Assembly: GCA_001970955.1 (NCBI GenBank)
Contig: MPUH01001000.1
Span: forward strand, 1 to 26,540
DNA: 26,540 bases
Direction of reading: 5' to 3'
From: Stentor coeruleus
Taxonomy: Eukaryota > Ciliophora > Heterotrichea > Heterotrichida > Stentoridae
Position numbers and translations under genes: made by a program. Shown piece by piece: positions 8,726 to 18,062 of this stretch; within the stretch, counting starts at the first letter, position 1; each line of letters opens with the position of its first letter. The notes beneath the pieces are model-generated. The model searched no databases, had not been told where the DNA came from, and was given only the letters and a program-made list of their open reading frames with translations.

Positions 8726-9109
8726 TTACCATTCTTCATCGAATCCTAGGCCTCCTTCAAGAACGTCTTCATCATCAGCTTTCTCTTCTTTCTTTTCCTC
8801 TTTCTTAGTCTCAGCCTCTGGCTGAGCAGATGAACCACCAACAGTCTCCAATGAAGAAGCTGGGAGACTTCCACTGAGATTTGTTATAAGAGAAGCAACG
8901 TTTTTGCCTTTTAACGCGTTGGCGAACAGTAGTGGCCAATATTTCTCAATGTTGTTTCCTGAAGCGTCAACAAGTTTGTTAATTTTGTCAGCCTACGTTA
9001 AACTTACAGTCACATCCATTCCTTCGTCATGAAGAATCAGCGCTGAGTAGATGCAGCAGAGCTCGTCATGTTCGGTCTTTGGAAGATTAGCAAGAGCAAC
9101 ACCAGCCAT
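8726..9109 (-). CDS. RPLP1: 60S acidic ribosomal protein P1 (two exons)
   Basis: Exon 1 is 9109-9008 (34 codons, MAGVALANLPKTEHDELCC...) and exon 2 is 8992-8726, giving 122 residues. The usual P1 features are present: a helical N-terminal dimerisation domain with IYSALILHDEG, the P1-specific stretch EKYWPLLFANALKGKNV, an Ala/Ser/Gly hinge and a charged KKEEKKEEKADDED tail. P1 pairs with P2 on uL10 to form the ribosomal stalk that recruits translational GTPases. The 15-nt intron splits the gene so that neither exon is long enough to be obvious. The C-terminal end reads GGLGFDEEW, not the near-universal ...GFGLFD (see findings). TAA is at 8726-8728. Confidence 0.9.
8993..9007 (-). other. 15-nt intron in RPLP1
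   Basis: On the minus strand it reads gtaagtttaacgtag, with A at position 10. It is phase 0, between ...GMDVT and ADKINKLV; removal gives the expected P1 sequence. Confidence 0.92.
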
Positions 9110-9552
9110 TTTAAGTATATTAAGAATGCAAATATGTCTTTAGGTGAAGACAATTTTTTATGAGATTTTTGTAAATGTTAAAGATATTGTGAGATGAAGG
9201 TGAGGATACAAATATAGACCCAGGTGGAAATTTATTATTTTTTTAGATTTGATGATTTATTGGGGTAAATTTAAGCATGGATACAGAATTTAATTTGATT
9301 GCGAAGCTCAGGAAATTTGAAATGATATTTTTTTTAGGAATGCTTGAACTCTTATGCCTATTTTTTATTTGAAATTGCAAACTTATAGTTTCGATGTGAT
9401 AAAATATTAAACAGGCTAATTGTTATTAATGCATAATAATATTGTGCTTCAACTGACTAGTCTTTGCTTTAGAAAAATACCAAAACTTCCAAATATTATC
9501 CTAATACCATAATTAAGTAAACTTTTAAGCAATATAAAGAGTGATTTAATAT
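9110..9552. promoter_or_regulatory. Intergenic region upstream of RPLP1
   Basis: This 443-bp AT-rich stretch separates the RPLP1 start from the NFS1 stop on the same strand, so it should hold the RPLP1 promoter and the NFS1 3' end. No coding or RNA feature was seen. Confidence 0.4.
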
Positions 9553-10944
9553 CTACTTAGGCTGTGACCATTGAATATTTTGAAGATCAACTCCTTCTTG
9601 GACCATTTCCCACAAAGGTGATAATTCTCTTAATTTTTTCACATGTTTCTCCACTAATTCAATCGCATAATCAATCTCAGCTTCAGTTGTAAACCTTCCA
9701 ATACCAATTCTCAATGAAGTATGTGCTAAATCCTCACTAACCCCAATAGCTCTAAGAACATAAGAAGGTTCAAGTGAAGCTGATGTGCAAGCAGAGCCTG
9801 AAGAGAGTGCAAGATGTTTAAGTGCCATTATAAGACTTTCTCCTTCAACATAAGCAAAAGATAAATTCAAATTCCCACAAAGACGATGAACTGGATGACC
9901 ATTAAGTATCACATCAGGCACCTTCTCAATAATAACCTTGTAAAACTTTTTAGCTAATTGAGTTATGTGATCAGTATCAGATTGAAGCTCAATTGATGCT
10001 ATTTCACAAGCTGCACCAAGTCCAACAGCTAGAGCTGGAGCTAATGTCCCACTTCTTAATCCTCTTTCTTGCCCACCTCCATTTATTAGTGGATTCAGTC
10101 TAACTCTTGGTTTTCTTCTTACATATAAAGCTCCAATCCCTTTTGGTCCATATAATTTGTGTGAACTTAATGAAAGTAAATCTATGTTCATTGCATTTAC
10201 ATCCATGTTTATTTTCCCTATCGCTTGGGCTGCATCTGTATGGAAAAGCACTTTTTTGTTTCGGCAGATTTTACCTATTTCTGCAACAGGCTGGATTGTC
10301 CCAATTTCATTGTTTGCGGTCATGATAGAGACTATGCTTGTTTTTTCATCTATGGTTTTATCTAAAAGTTCCAGATCAATTAGCCCGTGCTTGTCTACTG
10401 GTAAATATACAACTTCAAAACCTTCTTCTTGTAAATGCCGGCATGTGTCAAGTATGCATTTGTGCTCAGTTTGAACAGTTATTATCTTACTTTTTCCTTT
10501 TTGTAAATTGAACTTCGCAACACCTTTTAGAGCTGTGTTGTTAGACTCAGTTGCTCCTGATGTAAACACAATTTCTTTAGAGTCGCATTTTAATATATCA
10601 GCAACTTGTTTTCGGGCCTTCTCAACAGCTTTTTCAGTGTTCCATCCATAAGCATGTGTTCTTGAATGAGGATTGCCATATTCATAAGTCAGATAAGGCA
10701 TCATTTCATCCAAAACTCTAGGATCTAGAGGAGTGGTCGCTTGGAAATCCATATACGACGACCTACCTACTATTTCTTCTTTTACTGCAAGACTGGACAG
10801 TAGCCTCGAAATAACTTTCAGCATTTTATATTGGTAAATAACAATTTGATTTAGGTAATTANCAAGACTGGACAGTAGCCTCGAAATAACTTTCAGCATT
10901 TTATATTGGTAAATAACAATTTGATTTAGGTAATTATCATTCAT
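9553..10944 (-). CDS. NFS1: Mitochondrial cysteine desulfurase NFS1/IscS
   Basis: This PLP enzyme converts cysteine to alanine and passes the sulfur as a persulfide to the Fe-S scaffold (ISCU) in the mitochondrial matrix. The sequence shows [17 protein letters not shown], the PLP contacts SGATESNN and TEHKCILDT, the catalytic Lys in [10 protein letters not shown] (K238 of the corrected frame), the catalytic Cys loop SGSACTSAS (C361) and the eukaryotic/proteobacterial tail [18 protein letters not shown]. The frame contains N at 10862 between identical 74-bp copies (10788-10861 and 10863-10936); removing 75 bases gives 438 residues from ATG 10944, or 423 from the inner Met ([14 protein letters not shown]). 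The inner start resembles a basic, acid-free mitochondrial presequence and is my preferred start. TAG stop. Confidence 0.95.
   Translation of the reverse strand: MNDNYLNQIVIYQYKMLKVISRLLSSLXNYLNQIVIYQYKMLKVISRLLSSLAVKEEIVGRSSYMDFQATTPLDPRVLDEMMPYLTYEYGNPHSRTHAYGWNTEKAVEKARKQVADILKCDSKEIVFTSGATESNNTALKGVAKFNLQKGKSKIITVQTEHKCILDTCRHLQEEGFEVVYLPVDKHGLIDLELLDKTIDEKTSIVSIMTANNEIGTIQPVAEIGKICRNKKVLFHTDAAQAIGKINMDVNAMNIDLLSLSSHKLYGPKGIGALYVRRKPRVRLNPLINGGGQERGLRSGTLAPALAVGLGAACEIASIELQSDTDHITQLAKKFYKVIIEKVPDVILNGHPVHRLCGNLNLSFAYVEGESLIMALKHLALSSGSACTSASLEPSYVLRAIGVSEDLAHTSLRIGIGRFTTEAEIDYAIELVEKHVKKLRELSPLWEMVQEGVDLQNIQWSQPK
10788..10936. other. Assembly artefact: 74-bp duplicate around one N
   Basis: Bases 10788-10861 and 10863-10936 are identical, with N at 10862 between them. 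As at 4604, this is an unmerged contig overlap. It duplicates the presequence codons in the translated NFS1 frame. Confidence 0.93.
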
Positions 10945-11695
10945 ATGAGAGTTTTTATTATAAGAGGAAATAAAAAGTATATATTATTAAGTTTGAAATT
11001 TTTATAAAATAAGGATTAAACATAAAATAATTATTGATGCCACTAAATGATTATGTATTTTAAAGTAGATAAGGCTCTGCAAAGACCCTATATCTTAATA
11101 TTGCATAAATAGATAGTTTTTATAGTTATTAATGCTTATTGAAAATATCACATAATTCATCAAGAAAATCTTTTGAATATAAAAACTATAAAACAAAGGA
11201 ATACTTCTAGAGACATGAATTTTAGCATGAAGATTAAATACAAAGTTAAAAGAAAAGTTACAAAAGTTTTTCAATTTAAGTAGGGGCTGTTAGATGATTC
11301 TTCTGTATATAGCTTCCCAATCTATTTAATAATTCTCAATGGGTTTAAAAAAATAGTTAGATTTCTTACTCTTTTATTAATTCTTTAAGCCTTAAACTGT
11401 CTCTCAACATCTCATGTCAAAATTTCCTTAGAGCAGTTTGCATTTCAATATCTCTAAAAAAATAAACATTTCGTAGCCAAGATATTCAAGCAGTGAAAAA
11501 TCATAATAAAATTGCATCTTTTATCTTATAAAATTATCATTTTAAAGTGTTTTGGACAAACAGAAAATATTGATTCAAATACTTGAATATTTATAAAGGA
11601 CAGTGATATTATCAGAACATTTTTTAACTTTCTTGCTCCTCCAGGGTCACAATATCAATTTTATATGAGGGGCTAGTGATTGAGCAAATTATATA
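10945..11695. promoter_or_regulatory. Divergent intergenic region (NFS1 / PH-domain gene)
   Basis: This 751-bp AT-rich region lies between two divergent starts. No open frame with recognisable protein, no RNA gene and no repeat was seen. It should contain both promoters. Confidence 0.4.
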
Positions 11696-13291
11696 ATGGA
11701 CATTTTCAAAAAAGCTATTTCAAGAATTCAAACTTCCCATGTTCAAAGCCAGGAAAAAGAATCAGAAGAGCAAGATGGGCTGATGACTAGAGAAGATCTT
11801 ATGAAAAAGGTAAAAACTCTTTCTGAAACTATAAAGGTATGCCAGAAGCAAAGACTAAAAACATTTTTTTCGCCTAGCGCACTAAAATCTTTACTCAGAC
11901 CAAGAGTCTCAAGTAAAAACAGAAAAGAGCTTAGGAGAAGTTCACACATACTTTCATCAAAAACCCTTATTTTAGACCAGGATGAAAGTCAAGATTCAGA
12001 AGTCTCAAGCAATCCATCAACCTTTTCTTCTGAATCTTCATCAGAAGAGTCTGAGTCAGCAAATGCATACCTTTTCCCAATAATTTCACTAACATACGAA
12101 AATCCTTTTACTGAAGGTATCTCAGCTAGAGAAGATCTTGATATTCTTGATAAAGAGTTTGCTGAGAAAATTAAAATAAAAGCAAGAAATCGTAGCACTT
12201 CTAGTAATATCCAAGGAAACCTCAATATATTTACTTCAACAGGTTGCCGAGGCTATGTGAAAATTATAAAAGAAGCCTATCAAGATAGTGATCTCATATA
12301 TTCTAGAGGTTTTTTATCAATATCTACTGAAGAACTTCAAATATTTGAAACAGCTCGAGAATATGAGCCTATATTAAAAATCCCTATCCAGAATGTTAAA
12401 GAAATAATTGATCCCAAAGATGGGAAAATTTTCATAATTTATGTTAATGAGAAATATGATAAAGGACTTGTGATTTGGCCTTTAACTTCATCTGATTACA
12501 CCCGCTGGAGTAACACTTTAAAAAACATCTCAAGAATTAAAGGGATTATTCATAAAAATGTTGGCCATTTACCTACTGAAGTTGAAGAAGAAATTGCTAT
12601 AAGCCCATTAAGACATAAAAGTACAGTTTTTCAAAAGTCTTCAGGAATACTTGGGGATGCAACACTTAGTTTGACGATTGAAGAACTTTCTTTACAAAGC
12701 GAAGAAGAGACTTCAAGTAAAGTTGAAACTATAACAGAAAGGTCTTGGAGCTTTGATTTTGATAAACTAGATAATGATAAAAGCAAGATGACAGACAAAG
12801 ATTTAATCTCAGAGTCTGATGAAGAAGGTACAAATAATGATGAAGAAAAAATAAGAAGTTTGACTATGCTTGCTATTCTAGGAAAAAGTGAAGGTTTAGT
12901 CAATTTAATTACAAAAGGAGGTTTATTTATCAAATATGGCAGATGGGGAAAGCCACATATGAGACATGTTTTAGTTACAGGAGATTTGTCTTATGTTGAA
13001 TGGTGGCATATAAACAAAAATAAAGCTTCAGGCCATGTTATTGTGATAAATATATTTAATGTCATAAGAGGACGGACGACGAAGAATTTTAAAAGGTTTA
13101 TGAAACAAGGTCAGGCTGATCAGAGTTTTTCACTCATATGCAAAGATCGAACTGTGGATTTAGAAATAGCTAAAGATAACAAAACACCTGTTGATGTGTG
13201 GATTTTAGCTTTTGAAAGTTTGATAAAGCAAAAATTCCAAAAAGACCAGGTTGTACGCTACATAACAAAGCATTCAACATTAAGCGGGTAA
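11696..13291 (+). CDS. Protein with two PH-like domains
   Basis: A single-exon gene of 531 residues starting MDIFKKAISRIQTS. Residues 1-60 are helical and charged, followed by a Ser/Glu-rich disordered stretch (SSNPSTFSSESSSEESES). A first PH-like fold spans about 183-280 (GCRGYVKIIKEAYQDSD...SRGFLSIS...YTRWSNTLKNI). A second spans about 403-520, with the pattern LITKGGLFIKYGRWGKPHMR...VEWW...IRGRTTKNFKRF...SFSLICKDRTVDLEI...VWILAFESLI. This second pattern matches the PH domain of plant RCC1-FYVE (PRAF) proteins (PF16457-like), which bind phosphoinositides. A membrane or signalling adaptor is plausible, but the exact role is unknown. The first PH assignment is weaker than the second. Its stop is 8 bp from the stop of the convergent neighbour. 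Confidence 0.75.
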   Translation: MDIFKKAISRIQTSHVQSQEKESEEQDGLMTREDLMKKVKTLSETIKVCQKQRLKTFFSPSALKSLLRPRVSSKNRKELRRSSHILSSKTLILDQDESQDSEVSSNPSTFSSESSSEESESANAYLFPIISLTYENPFTEGISAREDLDILDKEFAEKIKIKARNRSTSSNIQGNLNIFTSTGCRGYVKIIKEAYQDSDLIYSRGFLSISTEELQIFETAREYEPILKIPIQNVKEIIDPKDGKIFIIYVNEKYDKGLVIWPLTSSDYTRWSNTLKNISRIKGIIHKNVGHLPTEVEEEIAISPLRHKSTVFQKSSGILGDATLSLTIEELSLQSEEETSSKVETITERSWSFDFDKLDNDKSKMTDKDLISESDEEGTNNDEEKIRSLTMLAILGKSEGLVNLITKGGLFIKYGRWGKPHMRHVLVTGDLSYVEWWHINKNKASGHVIVINIFNVIRGRTTKNFKRFMKQGQADQSFSLICKDRTVDLEIAKDNKTPVDVWILAFESLIKQKFQKDQVVRYITKHSTLSG

Positions 13292-13299
13292 ATTTCATA

Positions 13300-14307
13300 T
13301 TATTGAATATAACACTTGCAATTCTTGTTAGTCATTTCTGCCGCTTTAGCTTTTCTAGCTTGCTTTTCCTTTTTTAAACTATTAATATTTTGATAAAGCT
13401 TCATAACTTCTTCAAGTTGGTTTTTCATTTGTAAGGACAATTCATTACTTCTCTCCTGTTTGGGCTCAAGATGAGAACCTGCTATAAGAGAAACTTTTTC
13501 AGAAATAACTGAAATTGTACCGGATTTTATACGTTCTTCATCGTTAAGGACTCTTAAATGGAATTCTAAACTCTTGTTTTCTTTTTTTACTTTCTCAATA
13601 TTTCCTTGCAGTTTACTTAAACGTTTTTTAAGTTCAGTTTCATTGAGCTTTTTTAGTTCAATTTCTTCTTTTTGGACTTCGAAATCTTTTTTTGTATTTT
13701 CCATGTCTTCTTCTAGTTTTTTGTTTTCTTCATCCTGCTCTTTGATCATCTCTTGAAATTCCTTTATTTTTTTTTGAACTTCCTCATGTTCCATTCGAAT
13801 ACGGCTCAGATCAGCTGTAATCATATTTGCTTTTGTAGTATTCATAACCAAGTTTGCATTGTATTTTTCTACTTTTTCTTCTAAGAGTCTGTGCTTTGCT
13901 TCCAGTTCCATTGTTTTTTTGATCAGCCTTTCATTCTTTTCTTTTTTTTCAGCAGTGATTTTTTCGAAATTTTTGTATTGCAATTCTTTTTCCTGTATTA
14001 GTTTTTTGGATATTTGCAGTTCTAAAGTTTTCTGAGCTAAGATTTGATTTCTCTTAATAATTTCTTCTGAGACTATGTTTGAAATTGCATTTAGATTAGG
14101 ATGGTTCTGTATAGTATTACAAAATTCGCATTTAAGTAATGAATTATTTTCTTGCAACACGCTGCACTCTTTACAGATTTCTAAATGGCAGTCTTCACAA
14201 TAGCTAGTTGTGCATTCTTTAATATGCTCATGAGTTACTGCAATGAATAGCTTTTTTTGATCAATTTGCTCTCCGTTCGAATGAATATTTTGCAAATTAT
14301 CTACCAT
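13300..14307 (-). CDS. Cys-rich (B-box-like) coiled-coil protein with C-terminal CaaX-like end
   Basis: The protein has 335 residues. The N-terminal 70 contain a cluster of possible zinc ligands, H26, H28, C32, C37, C40, C45, C48, C60, C63 and H69, resembling B-box fingers although the spacing is not canonical. Residues about 85-315 are heptad-rich, highly charged coiled coil (for example LEAKHRLLEEKVEKY, RLSKLQGNIEKVKKENKSLE). The last residues are NCKCYIQ: CYIQ fits a farnesylation CaaX box and the preceding Cys could be palmitoylated. The layout resembles TRIM-like proteins lacking the RING; function is unknown. A long coiled coil with a lipidated tail would suit a membrane-tethered scaffold (inference). 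Confidence 0.7.
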   Translation of the reverse strand: MVDNLQNIHSNGEQIDQKKLFIAVTHEHIKECTTSYCEDCHLEICKECSVLQENNSLLKCEFCNTIQNHPNLNAISNIVSEEIIKRNQILAQKTLELQISKKLIQEKELQYKNFEKITAEKKEKNERLIKKTMELEAKHRLLEEKVEKYNANLVMNTTKANMITADLSRIRMEHEEVQKKIKEFQEMIKEQDEENKKLEEDMENTKKDFEVQKEEIELKKLNETELKKRLSKLQGNIEKVKKENKSLEFHLRVLNDEERIKSGTISVISEKVSLIAGSHLEPKQERSNELSLQMKNQLEEVMKLYQNINSLKKEKQARKAKAAEMTNKNCKCYIQ

Positions 14308-14414
14308 TTATCTTTTATTTTAAACTTAATATTTACTATGATGACTTGTCTGTTAATATTCTTAAGATTTTCTAATATCATTACGATTTATTTTATCTAA
14401 AAATTTGGTTATAA
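14308..14414. promoter_or_regulatory. Short bidirectional promoter region
   Basis: Only 107 bp separate the divergent starts of the coiled-coil gene (ATG 14307, minus) and the gamma-glutamyl hydrolase gene (ATG 14415, plus). Both promoters and 5' UTRs must fit here, which implies short leaders. No specific motif is assigned. Confidence 0.5.
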
Positions 14415-15437
14415 ATGATTTTGTTATATTTGGCAATCACAGCTTGCTGTGTTTATGCTAATGATCAGGATGAATCTTTACTTTTAAGCAATTACAATCA
14501 TCTTCCAGACTATACAATAACACCCATTATTGGTATTCTTGGAGATTTTATTTCTAGCTACAATGTCAGTAGAAGTAATGCAAAAGGTAAAATAGGAAAT
14601 GCTACCAGCTACATTGGATCTTCATATATAAAGTTTCTTGAAATGAGTGGGGCAAGAGTTGTACCATTAAAATTAAGTTCATCTCTAGAAGAAATAGATA
14701 AACTCTTATCAATGGTGCATGGTGTGCTATTTACAGGTGGAGATTCACCATTTTGGGTTGAAAATTCTTCAGTGCCTATTTACTCAGAATACTCTGAAAG
14801 AGCATGTTATATTTACAATAAAGTCAAAGAAATAAATAATAAAGGCGATTTTCTTCCTTTATGGGCCATATGTCAAGGTCATGAAGTTATTCATATTTGC
14901 GAAAATAAAGAATTCGATACAATTGGAAATTTTGACGGAATGCCACCTTATAATAGGGCACAAAACTTCAAAAAAGAAATTTTTCAAAGTCCATTATTTG
15001 CCACAAATAGGGAATCTGTAAGTCTTGAAGTTATATCTATTTTAGGTTCTACAGAGGTTTCAGTGTTAGCTCATAATTTAGGCATAAGTATTGAAACATA
15101 TGAAAAGTATCCTAAGTTTAAGCAAAACTTTGTTGTTTTAAGCACTATGTTTGATAAAAGTGGAAAAGAGTTTATAGGATTAGTGCAAAGCAAGAACTAC
15201 CCGATTTTTAGTATGCAATTCCATCCAGAGAAAAATATGTTTGAATTCTTCAGGGCTGAATATTCTCACGGAAGTGATGGTATCTTTGCTATGACTTATC
15301 TTTCAAACTTCTTTGTATCACTTGGACGGAAAAGTTCTCATATATTCCCAGGAGATTATTTGAAAGAATCATTGATTTCAATATATCCTGTTGTTTATAC
15401 CAGATACATCTTTGAATCTATGACTTTATTGAGTTAA
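14415..15437 (+). CDS. GGH: Gamma-glutamyl hydrolase (peptidase C26)
   Basis: The protein has 340 residues in one exon. It begins with a hydrophobic signal peptide (MILLYLAITACCVYA), consistent with lysosomal or secreted location. Family motifs follow: IIGILGDF, ASYIGSSYIKFLE-type start (here ATSYIGSSYIKFLE), GARVVPL, GVLFTGGD, the nucleophile C153 in LWAICQGHEVI, and H270 with E272 in MQFHPEKNMFEF. The enzyme removes polyglutamate tails from folates. The nucleophile elbow reads A-I-C-Q-G in place of the usual G-x-C-L-G, a mild deviation. The start is the only in-frame Met that gives the signal peptide. TAA stop. Confidence 0.9.
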   Translation: MILLYLAITACCVYANDQDESLLLSNYNHLPDYTITPIIGILGDFISSYNVSRSNAKGKIGNATSYIGSSYIKFLEMSGARVVPLKLSSSLEEIDKLLSMVHGVLFTGGDSPFWVENSSVPIYSEYSERACYIYNKVKEINNKGDFLPLWAICQGHEVIHICENKEFDTIGNFDGMPPYNRAQNFKKEIFQSPLFATNRESVSLEVISILGSTEVSVLAHNLGISIETYEKYPKFKQNFVVLSTMFDKSGKEFIGLVQSKNYPIFSMQFHPEKNMFEFFRAEYSHGSDGIFAMTYLSNFFVSLGRKSSHIFPGDYLKESLISIYPVVYTRYIFESMTLLS

Positions 15438-15498
15438 TTAGTAACTTAATTTCATCATCTAGTCATTTAAAATAAGAATTAAATTTTACTCTATAAAA

Positions 15499-18045
15499 AT
15501 GTCTAAGGTCTTGCAAAGGATAGGGACTAAAAAACAAGTATTCTCATTTGATATTACAATTCACTCTATACAAATTGCTTTAAATACTCCAGTCAGAGTG
15601 AACATCGTATGGAAAAGAAGTAATCTTTAAGCAGGACAAAAGAGAATCGAAACAAAAAACAAAGCTGCGTTATCACCTTCAGTTGGGTCAGCAGAAATAA
15701 ATGAAACATTAACCATGATCAATACTTTATATCAAGAAAAGTCTGGGAAATTTCAAAGAAAAAAAGCTGTACTTACAGTTCAAGCTATAGTTGAAGGAAA
15801 GGGTATGAAAAAGATTGGGTCTGTCGGTTTGAATATTTCAGATTACTTCAGTTCGCCTCTAAACAACCAAGCTTTTCCTTTAGAAAACTGTCCTGATAAG
15901 AATTCGCGAATTTGGGTTTCAATTCGTGGTCAGGCTCTAGGAGATGCTACAATTGCTGACAATATGAGTGAAGCATCAGGAGTGACTGGGTTTAGTATGG
16001 GGACTGAAGGCGATTATTCAGCTAATTTGTTTCATGAACAAAATTTAGAAGACATAGATGAAGAAAGTAGTAATTCTGGTCCACAAATTATTCCAGGCAG
16101 AGATGGGAAACCTCCTATGATAAGAGGCCCTCTTATGAAATTCCCAGATGGCGGGCCTGTGAATCCAATGAAAATAAGTGAAGCTATGGGCAATCAACGA
16201 CAAAAGCTTGAAGAAGAAATTAATTCAACAAAAATCTCTGAATTAAAAGCTTCTTTGCAATTACTTGAAAAAGAAAACTTGCAAATCAAGTCTGAAAAAG
16301 ATGACCTTAAAGTTCAGCTAGGTATTTCTCTAGAGAAATCTAAAAAAGAACGAGAAAATTACTCAGAACATATGAAAAAACTTGATACAGACATTGAGAA
16401 TTTAAAAAAGAAAAATGAAACTCTCCGAGACAGAGTGCAAAGAAGAGACGAAAAAATTGATAAACTAAAAAAAGACAATGATAGTATGCTTAATGATATT
16501 AAAGAACTTGAAAAAAGCTCATTTGGCACATCTGAAGAAAAAGGCCAACTTCGTATAGAAAATGATCAGATCAAGGCTAAAGTTTCAGAACAAGACCAAA
16601 AAATCCAAAACTTAAATAAGCATGTTGACTCTTTACGTGAAGAAAAAAAGTCTCTAGAAAACTCTTTACAGCAGTCTCAGAATACAATTACCCAACTCAA
16701 AGCTGATTTGGAGCTTCTTCGGCATGATTTTACAGAATCACGAGAAGCTGTTCCTTCAAAAGGACAAGATAGTGATGCAGTTTTTGAAAACTATAAGAAA
16801 AAAACTGAAGTTCTTATAAATAACTATAAGAAAGATATTAAAACACTTGAGCATGAACGTGAGGAAGTCCTTTCCAAACAGACTGAAATGACTTTCGAAC
16901 TTCAAAAGGCAAAATCAGAAGCTGGGTCCATAGAAGAAAGATACAGACAACAGCTTTTGAAATTTGAAAAAGAGTATCAAAGCATTAAAGAAGAAAATAG
17001 TGAAATAAAACAGAAACTTGAAGATGAACTTAATTCAAGAAGGATATTTGAAAGAAAAAGCTCAGTAGAGAAAAGCGATTTTGATAACAAATTTGCAAGA
17101 ATGAATCAAACATTCCAAGAAATGAAAGCCAAAAAGGAGTCACTTGAGCAAACTTTAGCAGAGTATGAAAGACAGCTTCATAAAAAGCAAAGTGAATATG
17201 AAAATGATGCAGCTAATAACAAGAAACTATTAGAAAAATGTGAAAGACTTGAACAAAAAGTCAAAAAGTACAAAGATGAGGTGTCTGCAAAAAACAAAGA
17301 ATTAGAAGGTATTTACTCAACCAAAGAGTCCTTAGAGCAGGAGAATTTTACTCTAAGAGAGCATTTGAAAACTGCTACAACAACTGAATTTTCTGATCCA
17401 GCAAACATAATCCTCCAAGAACAAGTTGAAAGTTTAACAAATCGAGTAAAGCAAAATGAGCAAAATTATCAAAAAGAAAAAGCTTCCCTAAACGAAAAAA
17501 TAAGGATCTTAGAAAACCAAGTTAGCATTCTTGAAAAAAAGAAAAAAGAAAGCATGGACACTTATGAGCAAACCGTTCATAAACTTACAGTAGAAAATAG
17601 CATGCTCAAAGATCAGGTTAAAGAAAATAAAGACTCAACCAAACATAAGCATCTTTCTAGCACTGATCTTATATCTGGAATGCAAAAAGAAAGTAACAAT
17701 GAAACCATTCAACTTATGAAAATAGACATAAGCGAATTGAAATCAAAACTGACTGAACTTCAAGATGAAAATAAAGCTCTTGAGAAGAAATACGTAGATG
17801 CTAAAATGGGTTGGGCTAATGCAGATCTAGAAAAAGAAAATGTTATACAAAGATATCGTGATGCACAAGAGCAGCTACGTGAATACTCATCTCAATATAC
17901 TGTTATGGAAGTAGAAATGTATAAAATAAACGAAAGGTTTGGGCAAACATTAAACCAAAACAATGAATTAGAAATAGAAGTAAACAACCTTCGTATCCAA
18001 ATTGATGAATTGAAGAACACGAAAAAGAAGAAATTATTTAGATAA
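15499..18045 (+). CDS. NT-C2 domain plus long coiled-coil protein (two exons)
   Basis: Exon 1 is 15499-15619 and exon 2 is 15635-18045, giving 843 residues. Residues 1 to about 135 form an NT-C2 (EEIG1/EHBP1 N-terminal, PF10358-like) domain: QVFSFDITIHSIQIAL..PVRVNIVWKR, then KAVLTVQAIVEGKG..KIGSVGLNISDYF and SRIWVSIRGQALGD. Exon 1 supplies the first strands, missing if the gene is started at the Met at 15715. Residues about 225-840 are almost continuous coiled coil, ending in a basic KKKKLFR tail. NT-C2 domains usually bind membranes, and this arrangement occurs in endosomal or cytoskeletal linkers; a structural tether is likely (inference). It follows the hydrolase gene by 61 bp on the same strand. 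Confidence 0.8.
15620..15634 (+). other. 15-nt intron (NT-C2 gene)
   Basis: gtaatctttaagcag, with A at position 10. Splicing gives ...NIVWKR-RQKRIETK... in frame and adds the NT-C2 N-terminus from ATG 15499. Confidence 0.88.
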
Positions 18046-18062
18046 TAGGTTATGCCTAGAAT

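Noticed and set aside
8700..8730. An extra intron at the end of RPLP1 (ggtaagtag... after the last Trp codon)
   Set aside because: No AG lies 15 or 16 nt after the GT, so no intron of the observed class fits, and the downstream frames do not encode a normal P1 tail.
15715..15717. Met at 15715 as start of the NT-C2/coiled-coil gene
   Set aside because: A 15-nt intron at 15620-15634 joins an upstream exon that supplies the missing first strands of the NT-C2 domain.
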